Both the position numbers and the translations under genes were made by a program. From assembly GCA_023430145.1 (NCBI GenBank), contig JAEZCD010000135.1, positions 1 to 55,443 of the forward strand: 55,443 nt of DNA, written 5' to 3'. Below the pieces are notes generated by a model that did not search any database, was not told the DNA's origin, and saw only the letters and a list, made by a program, of their open reading frames with translations. Of this stretch, positions 15,771 to 23,871 are shown in pieces (within the stretch, counting starts at the first letter, position 1; each line of letters starts with the position of its first letter). This stretch comes from Pseudomonadota bacterium (GTDB lineage Bacteria > Pseudomonadota > Alphaproteobacteria > Rhizobiales > Methylopilaceae).

Positions 15771-17162
15771 ATGCTTCGCGTCGCGACGATAGCGCTGGCG
15801 GCGATGATCTTCCTCGTCGACACGCTGTCTCCGCTCGGCATGGCGGTGGCGGTGCTCTACGTCGTCGTCCTCTTGATGGCGGTGCGGCTCCTGTCGCGGC
15901 GCGGCGTGCTCGCGGTCGCGCTCGGCTTCGCCGCCCTCAGCGTGCTGAGCTATCTCTTCCAGCACGGCGGCTCGACCGACGTGCCGCTCGCGCGGCTGCT
16001 CGTCAGCCTCGCCGCGATCGGCATCACCACCTTCCTGCTGCTCGAGAACCAGGCCGCCACGGCCGGCATGCGCCGGCAGGCGGCGCTGCTCGACCTCACC
16101 CACGACGCCGTCTTCGTGCGCGACATGCATGACGTGATCACCTACTGGAACCGCGGCGCGGAGGCGCTCTACGGCATCCCGCGCGAGGAGGCGGTGGGCC
16201 GGGTGGCGCACTGGCTGCTCGGCACGAGCTTCCCGGTGCCGCTCGCCGACATCTCCGCCGAGCTCATCGAGCGCGACCGCTGGGAGGGCGAGCTGACCCA
16301 CACGGGCCGCGACGGGCAGCCGATCTTCGTCGCGAGCCGCTGGGCTCTGCTGCGCGACGGCCAGGGGCGGCCGACGGCGATCCTCGAGACGACCACAGAC
16401 ATCACCGCCCGCAAGCGCGCCGAGGAACGGCTCGTCGCCGCCGACCGGCAGCTCGCGCATGTGACGCGGGTCTCCACGCTCGGCGAGTTCGCCGCCTCCA
16501 TCGCGCACGAGGTGAACCAGCCGCTCGCCGCCGTGGTGACGAACGGCGAGGTGTGCCTGCGCTGGCTCGATCGCGATGAGCCCGATCTCGGCGAGGTCCG
16601 CGAGGCGGTCGTCGACATGATCGCCGCCGGCCGCCGCGCCAGCGCCATCATCGATCGCCTGCGCTCCCTCTCCAGGAAGACGGAGGCCGAGAAGGTGCCG
16701 ATCGACCTCAACGCGCTCGTCGAGGAGGTGCAGCCGCTCGTCCGGCGCGAGGTGGTCGCCCATCGCGTCGCGCTGCGCCTCGAGCTCGCTCCCGATCTTC
16801 CCCCGGTGCTCGCCGACCGCGTGCAGCTGCAGCAGGTGGTGCTGAACCTCATCGTCAACGGCATGGAGGCCATGAGCGCCGCCGCCGACGGGCCGCGATC
16901 GCTATTGGTCCGCAGCGGTCGGGACTCGAGCGGCGGCGTCTTCGTCGCTGTCGAGGATTCCGGTCCGGGAATCGACGCCGAGACCGAGCGACGGCTGTTC
17001 GAGCCGTTCTTCACCACCAAGCCGGGCGGCATGGGCATGGGGCTTTCGATAACCCGCTCGATCGTGGAGAGTTTCGGCGGCAAACTGTCGGCGGCGCGCA
17101 ACCCGGGGCCGGGCGCGACCTTCCGCTTCGTCCTGCCGGCCCACGGGAACGATCCGTCATGA
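15771..17162 (+). CDS. Membrane-anchored PAS sensor histidine kinase
   Basis: A 463-residue sensor kinase. Three hydrophobic N-terminal segments lie in residues 1-100, a PAS domain at about 105-225 (LLDLTHDAVFVRD, YWNRGAEALYGI), HisKA with phospho-acceptor H246 in IAHEVNQPLAAV, and HATPase with N-box NLIVNGMEAM and G-boxes EDSGPGID and GMGMGLSI. The overall plan is FixL-like, but no heme histidine can be asserted. It overlaps the FixJ-type regulator gene by four bases (ATGA), so the two form a pair. The signal is unknown; neighbouring Dps and efflux genes suggest envelope or oxidative stress. Confidence 0.93.
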   Translation: MLRVATIALAAMIFLVDTLSPLGMAVAVLYVVVLLMAVRLLSRRGVLAVALGFAALSVLSYLFQHGGSTDVPLARLLVSLAAIGITTFLLLENQAATAGMRRQAALLDLTHDAVFVRDMHDVITYWNRGAEALYGIPREEAVGRVAHWLLGTSFPVPLADISAELIERDRWEGELTHTGRDGQPIFVASRWALLRDGQGRPTAILETTTDITARKRAEERLVAADRQLAHVTRVSTLGEFAASIAHEVNQPLAAVVTNGEVCLRWLDRDEPDLGEVREAVVDMIAAGRRASAIIDRLRSLSRKTEAEKVPIDLNALVEEVQPLVRREVVAHRVALRLELAPDLPPVLADRVQLQQVVLNLIVNGMEAMSAAADGPRSLLVRSGRDSSGGVFVAVEDSGPGIDAETERRLFEPFFTTKPGGMGMGLSITRSIVESFGGKLSAARNPGPGATFRFVLPAHGNDPS

Positions 17163-17815
17163 GCCCAGGGGCAGCGAAGACGGAGGCGCGGTCCGCCGTC
17201 GAGCCGATCGTCTTCATCGTCGACGACGACCAGCCGCTGACCGATGCGCTGCGACGCCTGTTCCGCACCGTCGGCCTGCGGACGGAGGTTTTTGGCTCGG
17301 CCGGCGACCTCTTGCGCGCACCCTTGCCCGACGCGCCCGGCTGTCTCGTGCTGGACGTGCGGCTGCCGGGCCTCAGCGGCCTCGACCTGCAGGCGGAGCT
17401 CGCCAATGCCGACATCAGACTGCCGGTCGTGTTCATGACCGGACATGGCGACATTCCAATGTCGGTGCGGGCCATGAAGGCCGGCGCGGTCGACTTCCTG
17501 ACCAAGCCGTTCCGCGATCAGGACATGATCGACGCTGTCGTCGGCGCCATCGAGCGCGACCGCAAGCGCCGCGAGGGCTCGGCCGAGCTGTCGCGGCTGC
17601 GGGCGATGTTCGAGACGCTCAGCGCGCGCGAGCAGGAGGTGATGGGGCTCGTCACCGCCGGGCTCATGAACAAGCAGGTCGCCGGCGAGCTCGGATTGAG
17701 TGAAATCACCGTGAAGATCCACCGCGGCAATGTCATGCGGAAGATGGAAGTACGCTCTCTGGCCGATCTCGTCCGGGCGGCGGAGCTTCTCGGCGTGTCT
17801 CGCGCCAAGCGATGA
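17159..17815 (+). CDS. FixJ/NarL-family response regulator
   Basis: A 218-residue response regulator. The receiver domain (residues 17-130) has the acidic triad DDD (22-24), phospho-acceptor D66 in LVLDVRLPG, T in FMTGHGD and K in FLTKPF. A LuxR-type HTH (about 150-210) follows, with LSAREQEVMGLVTAGLMNKQVA and SEITVKIHRGNVMRKM. It is translated with the upstream kinase. It is the best candidate to bind the 15-bp motif repeated four times in this locus. Confidence 0.95.
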   Translation: MSPGAAKTEARSAVEPIVFIVDDDQPLTDALRRLFRTVGLRTEVFGSAGDLLRAPLPDAPGCLVLDVRLPGLSGLDLQAELANADIRLPVVFMTGHGDIPMSVRAMKAGAVDFLTKPFRDQDMIDAVVGAIERDRKRREGSAELSRLRAMFETLSAREQEVMGLVTAGLMNKQVAGELGLSEITVKIHRGNVMRKMEVRSLADLVRAAELLGVSRAKR

Positions 17816-17821
17816 CGCGGG

Positions 17822-17836
17822 CAAACCTACGTATGA
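17822..17836 (+). promoter_or_regulatory. Shared 15-bp motif, copy 2 (upstream of the single-domain receiver)
   Basis: CAAACCTACGTATGA. Contains TACGTA, a perfect 6-bp palindrome. It lies just after the stop of the FixJ-type regulator gene and about 60 bases before the next start codon. Confidence 0.55.
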
Positions 17837-17896
17837 TTTATCATTTCTCCGCGGTGGCCGACAGTAGGAGGGCGTAGGCGGCACGGCACCGACGCG

Positions 17897-18304
17897 GTGC
17901 CGCCGGACTCTTCGAGGACGAGTATCCTGTCTAGCTTGCCGCTCATTGCGATCGTCGACGATGACGCGTCCGTCAGGTCGGCGACGGCGAAGCTCGTGCG
18001 ATTGCACGGCTTTCCGGTGCGTGGCTTCGCCTCCGCCGAGGAGTTCCTCGGCTCGGCCGCGCTCGAGGAGACGGCCTGCCTGATCAGCGACGTCCGCATG
18101 CCGGGCATGAGCGGGCCGGATCTGCAGCAGCGGCTCGCCGAGATCGGCCGGCGCATCCCGGTGATCTTCATCACCGCCTTTCCGGTCGAGGCCGAGCGCA
18201 TGCGGGCCGAGCGCGCCGGCGCCGCCGGCTTCCTCACCAAGCCCTTCGCCGCCGAGGCGCTGATGGCCTGCGTCCGCGACGCCCTCGGCCGACAGCCCGA
18301 CTGA
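17897..18304 (+). CDS. Single-domain response regulator (receiver only)
   Basis: A 135-residue receiver domain with acidic DDD (21-23), phospho-acceptor D65 in LISDVRMPG, T in FITAFP and K in FLTKPF. It ends without any output domain. Such stand-alone FixJ-like receivers can act as phosphate sinks or allosteric regulators of the paired kinase; that role is inference here. The GTG start at 17897 has no good ribosome site, and TTG at 17936 is a possible later start that still keeps the whole domain. It has its own copy of the shared motif upstream, suggesting autoregulation. Confidence 0.88.
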   Translation: MPPDSSRTSILSSLPLIAIVDDDASVRSATAKLVRLHGFPVRGFASAEEFLGSAALEETACLISDVRMPGMSGPDLQQRLAEIGRRIPVIFITAFPVEAERMRAERAGAAGFLTKPFAAEALMACVRDALGRQPD

Positions 18305-18350
18305 CGCCTCCACTCTCCGTTCCGTCGTTCACATCGTCCGTGCGCCTCTT

Positions 18351-18369
18351 CGCGCGCGGGCGGCGCGCG
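18351..18369 (+). terminator. GC hairpin after the receiver gene
   Basis: CGCGCGC (18351-18357) and GCGCGCG (18363-18369) form a 7-bp stem with a 5-base loop. There is no T-run. It lies 47 bases after the stop codon and just before shared-motif copy 3. Confidence 0.3.
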
Positions 18370-18390
18370 GCGTGCGCGGATGCTCGGCGC

Positions 18391-18405
18391 CAAACCAAGG
18401 TATGG
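18391..18405 (+). promoter_or_regulatory. Shared 15-bp motif, copy 3 (upstream of the hydrolase)
   Basis: CAAACCAAGGTATGG. Downstream similarity to copy 4 extends further: a CCCTA/CTCTA element follows at the same distance. It lies 180 bases before the hydrolase start. Confidence 0.55.
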
Positions 18406-18585
18406 GCGGCTCACCCCTACACCCTAGCCGGACGTACCCACGTACGGTGGAGCCGAGCCCCGCCGGCAACCTAACTTCGTCCGCATCGGAGCCCGATCCG
18501 CGACGCGGCGACCGGCACCGACGAGCGAGACCTTCATCCACGCCACAGGCGACCGCACGGCGCCTCCACAGACGGGAGAGACAAC

Positions 18586-19422
18586 ATGGGCACGATCACC
18601 ACCAAGGACGGCGTCGAGATCTTCTACAAGGACTGGGGCCCGAAGTCCGCGCAGCCGATCGCCTTCCACCACGGCTGGCCGCTCAGCGCCGACGACTGGG
18701 ATACGCAGATGCTCTACTTCCTGGACAAGGGCTATCGCGTCGTCGCCCACGACCGGCGCGGCCACGGCCGCTCGGCGCAGGTGAGCGAGGGGCACGACAT
18801 GGACCACTACGCCGCCGACGCGGCGGCCGTGTTCGAGCACCTCGACCTGCGGAACGCCATCCACATCGGTCACTCCACCGGCGGCGGTGAGGTGACCCGC
18901 TACGTCGCCCGTCACGGGCAGCCGCAAGGCCGGGTGGCGAAGGCGGTGCTGATCAACGCAGTGCCGCCGATCATGGTGAAGACGGCAAGCAATCCCGGCG
19001 GGCTGCCGATCGAGGTGTTCGACGACCTGCGTGCCCAACTCGCCGCCAACCGCTCGCAGTTCTACCTCGACCTGTCGAGCGGCCCCTTCTACGGCTTCAA
19101 CCGGCCGGGCGCAAAAGTCACTGACGGCCAGATCCGCAACTGGTGGCGGCAGGGGATGATGGGCAGCGCCAAGGCCCATTACGAGGGCATCAAGGCCTTC
19201 TCGGAGACCGACTTCACCGAGGATCTGAAGCTGATCGACGTGCCGACGCTCGTCGTGCACGGCGACGACGACCAGATCGTGCCGATCGGCGCCTCGGCGA
19301 TGCTGTCCTCGAAGCTTCTGAAGAACGGCACGCTGAAGGTCTATCCGGGCTTTCCGCACGGTGCCTTCACGACGCATGCCGATGTCGTCAACCCCGATCT
19401 CTTGGCTTTCATCCGGAGCTGA
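18586..19422 (+). CDS. Alpha/beta hydrolase, non-heme chloroperoxidase-like
   Basis: A 278-residue alpha/beta hydrolase closest to the cofactor-free haloperoxidase/esterase group. The nucleophile elbow is GHSTGGG with S97. The oxyanion region is HHGWPLSADDW, with DRRGHGRS after strand 4. The acid is in HGDDDQIVPIG and the histidine in FPHGAF. Members hydrolyse esters or lactones and may form peracids; the physiological substrate is unknown. GGGAGAG precedes the ATG. No signal peptide, so it is cytosolic. Its place between a two-component system and an efflux pump, with the shared motif upstream, suggests a stress-induced detoxification role. Confidence 0.92.
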   Translation: MGTITTKDGVEIFYKDWGPKSAQPIAFHHGWPLSADDWDTQMLYFLDKGYRVVAHDRRGHGRSAQVSEGHDMDHYAADAAAVFEHLDLRNAIHIGHSTGGGEVTRYVARHGQPQGRVAKAVLINAVPPIMVKTASNPGGLPIEVFDDLRAQLAANRSQFYLDLSSGPFYGFNRPGAKVTDGQIRNWWRQGMMGSAKAHYEGIKAFSETDFTEDLKLIDVPTLVVHGDDDQIVPIGASAMLSSKLLKNGTLKVYPGFPHGAFTTHADVVNPDLLAFIRS

Positions 19423-19439
19423 GCGCTTCTGCCCGACGC

Positions 19440-19470
19440 GCCGGGCGGTCGACCCCGTTGGCCGCCCGGC
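19440..19470 (+). terminator. Hairpin between hydrolase and YoaK-type gene
   Basis: Bases 19440-19448 pair perfectly with 19462-19470 (9 bp, 13-base loop). It starts 18 bases after the hydrolase stop and has no T-run. It may be a terminator or processing site. Confidence 0.45.
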
Positions 19471-19612
19471 CACTGACGCATGCGCGAAAAGCGCGGACGG
19501 ACGCATCGACAACTTCGGTTCCTGTACAGTATCGCGGCAACGAGGTGCCGACGGAAGAAGGAGGCTGCATGCGCATCCTCGCCGGTTCGCCCCCGAGCGC
19601 GAGGATGCCGCC

Positions 19613-20350
19613 ATGGGACCGATCTTGTCCGAGATGCGCATGCGGGGCGTCGCCCGCGACTTCGGCGTCCGCGACGCACTGCTCGTCGCGCTGACCTTCT
19701 CGTCCGGTGCGCTCGACGCCATCAGCTTCCTCGGCCTCGGGCGCATCTTCTCGGCCTTCATGACCGGGAATCTCGTCTTCCTCGGCCTCGGCATCGCCGG
19801 CGTCGACGGTCCGGCTTTGCTGCCGGTGATCGCGGCGGTGGCCTTCTTCGCCGCCGGCGCCTATGCCGGCACCTGGATTGCGCCGACGCCGTCGTCAGAG
19901 GATCAAAACCTCTGGACAGGGCGCGTGTCGGCAGCGCTGGCGCTGGCCGCGGCGTTGCTCGCCGCCTTCCTGGCCGTCTGGATCGCGGCCGGCGCGCAGC
20001 CGTCGGCGGCGGTGACGAGCCTTCTCCTCGCGCTCTCCTCGTGCGCCATGGGCCTGCAGACGGCGGCGGTGCGGGCGCTCGGCGTGCAGGGCGTGTTCAC
20101 GACCGCGGCGACCTTCACCGTTCTGGCGCTCGCCGGCGATTTCGCCGGTTCCCGGTCGACGGCGGAGGCGCCGCGGCTCGCCGCCGTGCTCGTCGGCCTC
20201 GTCGCCGGCGCCGCTCTCGGCGGCGTCCTCTTCGTCCATGCGACCGCATGGGCGCCCCTCCTGCCGCTCGGCGTCACGGTGCTGGTGATCGCCGGCGGGC
20301 ATTCGCTCCGCAGCCAGCGGGCAGCAACGCCGGCCTCGACGCACGGTTGA
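19613..20350 (+). CDS. YoaK/DUF1275 family membrane protein
   Basis: A 245-residue membrane protein with about six to seven hydrophobic segments. It has the DUF1275 hallmarks: SSGALDAISFLGLGRIFSAFMTGNLVFLG near the N-terminus and SCAMGLQTAAVRALGVQGVFTTAATFT near residue 150. The family function is not settled. The ATG at 19613 follows GAGG by nine bases. It lies between the hydrolase and the EmrAB pump. Confidence 0.92.
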   Translation: MGPILSEMRMRGVARDFGVRDALLVALTFSSGALDAISFLGLGRIFSAFMTGNLVFLGLGIAGVDGPALLPVIAAVAFFAAGAYAGTWIAPTPSSEDQNLWTGRVSAALALAAALLAAFLAVWIAAGAQPSAAVTSLLLALSSCAMGLQTAAVRALGVQGVFTTAATFTVLALAGDFAGSRSTAEAPRLAAVLVGLVAGAALGGVLFVHATAWAPLLPLGVTVLVIAGGHSLRSQRAATPASTHG

Positions 20351-20382
20351 CCGGACCTCGCCGGCGGCCCGGATGGCCTCGG

Positions 20383-20397
20383 CAACCGAAGGTATGA
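20383..20397 (+). promoter_or_regulatory. Shared 15-bp motif, copy 4 (upstream of emrA-type gene)
   Basis: CAACCGAAGGTATGA, followed by AGGGGCAGACCTCTAGGTAGG-like sequence that resembles the flank of copy 3. It lies 122 bases before the HlyD-family start. Confidence 0.55.
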
Positions 20398-20518
20398 GGG
20401 GCAGACCTCTAGGTAGGATGGAACGGTCCCCGGGGCAGGAATAGCTCTCTCCCTGCCGGCTCGGCAGTCGATCGTGCGCGGGCAAAAGTTCTGAGGTCCC
20501 GGCACCGGGGAGAGGGCG

Positions 20519-21685
20519 ATGGACGCGAAGCCGAACGCGGACGAGATGAGCACGCTCGAAGCGGCGCCGATCGACGCGGCGAAGTTGCCGGTCATCGCGC
20601 TGCGGCCGCAGCCGCCGCGGCGATCGAGGCTGCGCGCGGTGCTGTTCGCCTGCGCGGCGATGTTGCTCGTCGCCGGCGGCAGCTGGGCCGCCTGGCGATA
20701 TTGGACGCAATGGCGGTTCCAGGAGACCACCGACGACGCCTATGTGCAGGCCGACATCGTCATCATCGCGCCGAAGATCTCCGGCTACCTGAAGACGGTC
20801 GGCGTCGCCGACAATCAGCCGGTGAAGCGCGGTGACGTTCTGGCGACGATCGATCCGCGCGACTACGAGGCGGCGGTCGAGCAGGCGAAGGCCGACGTCG
20901 CCGAGGCGCAGGCTTCGATCGACAGCGCGAGCGCGCAGATCGTCGAGCAGCAGGCGCTGATCGACCAGGCGGCGGCCGCGGTCGCCTCCGACAAGGCGAA
21001 CGAGGTCTTCGCCGAGCAGAACAGCCGCCGCTACGACACGCTGGCGCGGAGCGGCTACGGCAGCCAGCAGGACGCCCAGCAGGCGACGGCGGCGATCGGC
21101 TCGGCGAAAGCGGTCGTCGCCAAGGACGAGGCCGCTCTCGCGGCCGCGCAGAAGCAGGTGGCGACGCTCGAGGCGCAGCTCGCCGAGGCCAAGGCGACGC
21201 TCGCGCACAATCAAGCGGTCCTCGACCAGGCGCAGCTGAACCTCGGCTACACCACCTTGCGGGCGCCCGTCGACGGCGTCGTCGGCCAGCGCACGCTCCG
21301 CGTCGGGCAGTATGTCCAGCCCGGTACCAACCTGCTCGCGGTGGTGCCCCTGCAGGCCACCTATGTCGTCGCCAATTACGAGGAGACGCAGCTCACGGAC
21401 GTCGTTCCGGGGCAGGCGGTGTCGATCTCGGTCGATCGGTTCCCGGAACGCCCGGTGCGGGGCGTCGTCGACAGCCTCGCGCCTGCGAGCGGCCAGCAAT
21501 TCGCGCTGCTGCCGCCCGACAATGCGACCGGCAACTTCACCAAGATCGTGCAGCGCATTCCGGTGAAGATCACGCTCGATCCGGCCGACCCGCTCGCCGG
21601 CCGGCTGCTGCCCGGAATGTCGGTGACGACCACCATCGACCTGCGCACGCCGGCCGGCGCTCGGGCCGGCGCGGCGGCGAAGTAG
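20519..21685 (+). CDS. HlyD/EmrA family membrane fusion protein of an efflux pump
   Basis: A 388-residue periplasmic adaptor subunit. One transmembrane helix lies at about residues 38-62, then the biotinyl-lipoyl half (DDAYVQADIVIIAPKISGYL), a long alanine/glutamine-rich coiled-coil hairpin (about 120-240), the second lipoyl half (LRAPVDGVVGQRTLRVGQYV) and a beta-barrel. It links the inner-membrane pump EmrB to an outer-membrane channel, which is not encoded here. GGGGAGAGGGCG precedes the ATG. The pump gene starts seven bases after its stop. Confidence 0.95.
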   Translation: MDAKPNADEMSTLEAAPIDAAKLPVIALRPQPPRRSRLRAVLFACAAMLLVAGGSWAAWRYWTQWRFQETTDDAYVQADIVIIAPKISGYLKTVGVADNQPVKRGDVLATIDPRDYEAAVEQAKADVAEAQASIDSASAQIVEQQALIDQAAAAVASDKANEVFAEQNSRRYDTLARSGYGSQQDAQQATAAIGSAKAVVAKDEAALAAAQKQVATLEAQLAEAKATLAHNQAVLDQAQLNLGYTTLRAPVDGVVGQRTLRVGQYVQPGTNLLAVVPLQATYVVANYEETQLTDVVPGQAVSISVDRFPERPVRGVVDSLAPASGQQFALLPPDNATGNFTKIVQRIPVKITLDPADPLAGRLLPGMSVTTTIDLRTPAGARAGAAAK

Positions 21686-21692
21686 GCCGGCC

Positions 21693-23261
21693 ATGGACAC
21701 CGTCGCTCAGGCAGGGGCGGCCGAGCCGGAGCGGGCGAGTCTGCGCTGCTGGATCGCGGTCTTCGGCTGCATGCTCGGCGCGCTGATGGCGGTGCTCGAC
21801 ATCCAGATCACCAACGCCTCGCTGCCGGACATCGAGGGCGGCATCAGCACCGGCGTCGACAACGGCACCTGGATCTCGACCTCCTATCTGATCGGCGAGA
21901 TCATCATGATCCCGCTGACCGCCTATCTCAGCCGCGTCTTCTCCTTCCGCAGATTCCTGCTCGCCAACACGGTGCTGTTCCTCGTCTTTTCGGTCGGCTG
22001 CGCCTTCGCCACCAATCTTGGGCAGATGATCGTGCTGCGCGCCCTGCAGGGCTTTTCCGGCGGCGTCATGATCCCGATGGCCTTCACCATCGTCCTCACC
22101 AAGCTGCCGAAGAGCCAGCAGCCGATCGGCCTCGCCACCTTCGCAATGACGGCGACCTTCGGCCCGGCGATCGGCCCGACGATCGGCGGCTATCTCACCC
22201 AGCACTACGGCTGGCCGTACATCTTCTTCGTCAACCTGATCCCGGGCGCGCTGATGCTGGCGCTGCTCGTGCCGACGCTCGACCGCGAGAAGATGCAGCT
22301 CGGCCTCCTCAGGGAGGGCGACTGGTGGGGCATCGCGTTCATGACGGTCGGCCTCGCCTGCCTGCAGACGGTGCTCGACCAGGGCAACCAGGACGACTGG
22401 TTCGACTCGGCCCACATCGTCCGCCTGTCGATCGTCGCCGCCGTCGCGCTCGCGATCTTCGTCGCCATCGAGCTGAAGGTGAAGAATCCGGCGGTGGAGC
22501 TGCGGCTGCTGGCGCGGCGCAATTTCGGCCTCGGCACGATCGCCACCGTGATGGTCGGCGTCGCGCTGTTCGGCTCGGTCTACGTGCTGCCGGCCTATCT
22601 CGGCCGCGTGCAGGGCTACAATTCCGAGCAGATCGGCATGGTGCTCGCCTGGGTCGGGCTGCCGCAGCTCCTGATCATCCCGTTCGTGCCGCTGCTCCTG
22701 AAGCACTTCGACGCCCGGCTGATCGTCTGCGTCGGGCTCTCGCTGTTCGCTGCGAGCTGTTTCATGAACACCCATCTCAGCCTCGACGTCGGCGGCGACC
22801 AGCTGATCTGGACCAACATCGTCCGCGCGCTCGGCCAGGCGATCGTGCTGTCGCCGCTGTCGCTGATCACCATGGCCGGCATGCCGCGCGAGAGCTCGGC
22901 CGCCGCCTCCGGCCTGTTCAACATGATGCGCAGCCTCGGCGGCGCGGTCGGCACCGCGGCGCTGGCGACCATCATCACCAAGCGCGAGCAGTTCCACTCC
23001 AACATCATCGGCCAGTCGGTGACGCCGTTCGGCACGACGGTGCAGGACTTCCTGGCGAAGATGCAGGGCTATTTCCTGCAGCACGGCGTTCCGGATGCGC
23101 AATCGGCCTACCACCAGGCCGAGATCCTGCTCGGCCGGCTCGTCGCCCGACAGGCGCTGATCCTGGCGTTCTCCGACACCTTCGCGGTGCTGGGCGGGAT
23201 CCTCGTCGTCGCCGTCGTGGCGATCCTGTTCACCCGCCTGCGGGGCGCGCCGGCGACTTGA
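21693..23261 (+). CDS. EmrB/QacA (DHA2) family MFS drug efflux transporter
   Basis: A 522-residue major facilitator of the 14-helix DHA2 class. Early motifs include LDIQITNASLPDIEGGIS (residues about 29-46), typical of EmrB proteins, and a motif C-like stretch GPAIGPTIGGYL. With the upstream adaptor it would export drugs or toxic metabolites such as fatty acids, uncouplers or phenolics. Its substrate is unknown. It ends the stress module and is convergent with the molybdenum hydroxylase operon. Confidence 0.95.
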   Translation: MDTVAQAGAAEPERASLRCWIAVFGCMLGALMAVLDIQITNASLPDIEGGISTGVDNGTWISTSYLIGEIIMIPLTAYLSRVFSFRRFLLANTVLFLVFSVGCAFATNLGQMIVLRALQGFSGGVMIPMAFTIVLTKLPKSQQPIGLATFAMTATFGPAIGPTIGGYLTQHYGWPYIFFVNLIPGALMLALLVPTLDREKMQLGLLREGDWWGIAFMTVGLACLQTVLDQGNQDDWFDSAHIVRLSIVAAVALAIFVAIELKVKNPAVELRLLARRNFGLGTIATVMVGVALFGSVYVLPAYLGRVQGYNSEQIGMVLAWVGLPQLLIIPFVPLLLKHFDARLIVCVGLSLFAASCFMNTHLSLDVGGDQLIWTNIVRALGQAIVLSPLSLITMAGMPRESSAAASGLFNMMRSLGGAVGTAALATIITKREQFHSNIIGQSVTPFGTTVQDFLAKMQGYFLQHGVPDAQSAYHQAEILLGRLVARQALILAFSDTFAVLGGILVVAVVAILFTRLRGAPAT

Positions 23262-23377
23262 GGGACCTGGCGGCATCGACTGCCGCGTTCGCGACGGCCA
23301 GCGGGCGCAGGCCCCACTCGCACATGACCGTCTCGCCGATCGCGTCGCCCGCCCCCACCGGGCCTTCGGAGCGTTCG

Positions 23378-23854
23378 TCACCTCAGTAGGTCGGCCGCGC
23401 GCTCGAGGCCGGCCCTCGCGCAGGCCTCGTCCTTGTCGCCGCCGGGCGAGCCGGAGACCGCCACCGCGCCGAGAGTGTCGCTGCCGACCGTGATCGGCAG
23501 GCCGCCCTGCGCCGGCATGATGTGCGTCAAGAGCACGAGCTGGTCGCCGGGATCGTTCCGCACCCTTTTCTCGACCTCCGCCGTCGGCCGGCGATAGGTG
23601 AGGGCGGTGTAGGCCCGCCGATAGCTGTTCTCGAACGAATGCGGCGGCGAGCCGTCGCCGCGCAGATGGACCAGGACCTGCCCCTCGCGGCCGACCACCG
23701 CGACCGACACCGTGTAGCCTTGCGCCTTGCAGTGATCCGCCGCCGCGGTCGCGATCGCCAGGGCGGCGGCGAGCGACAGGTCCTTGCGCTCGATCAGCTG
23801 CGCGTGCGACGGCGCGGACCAAACGAGCGCGACGATCGCGGAGCGTGCGAGCAC
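23378..23854 (-). CDS. GlcG/HbpS family heme-binding-like protein, exported
   Basis: A 158-residue protein starting with GTG at 23854, seven bases after GGGAGGGG. A short signal peptide (about residues 1-18, ending SHAQ) is followed by the GlcG/HbpS fold: LAAALAIATAAADHCKAQGYTVSVAVV, then FENSYRRAYTALTYRRPT, and QGGLPI...LGAVAVSGSPGGDKDEACARAGL. Family members bind heme or corrinoids, or serve as accessory proteins beside oxidoreductases. It is the last gene of the molybdenum hydroxylase operon, which contains a cytochrome, so a heme or redox-related role is plausible. A longer frame upstream has no ribosome site. Confidence 0.85.
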   Translation of the reverse strand: MLARSAIVALVWSAPSHAQLIERKDLSLAAALAIATAAADHCKAQGYTVSVAVVGREGQVLVHLRGDGSPPHSFENSYRRAYTALTYRRPTAEVEKRVRNDPGDQLVLLTHIMPAQGGLPITVGSDTLGAVAVSGSPGGDKDEACARAGLERAADLLR

Positions 23855-23871
23855 GACGTCGCCCCTCCCGG

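Noticed and set aside
19518..19542. GTTCC-N16-AACG resembling an EcfG promoter before the YoaK-type gene
   Set aside because: The elements are in the wrong order for either strand: a minus-strand promoter needs AACG before GTTCC on the plus strand.
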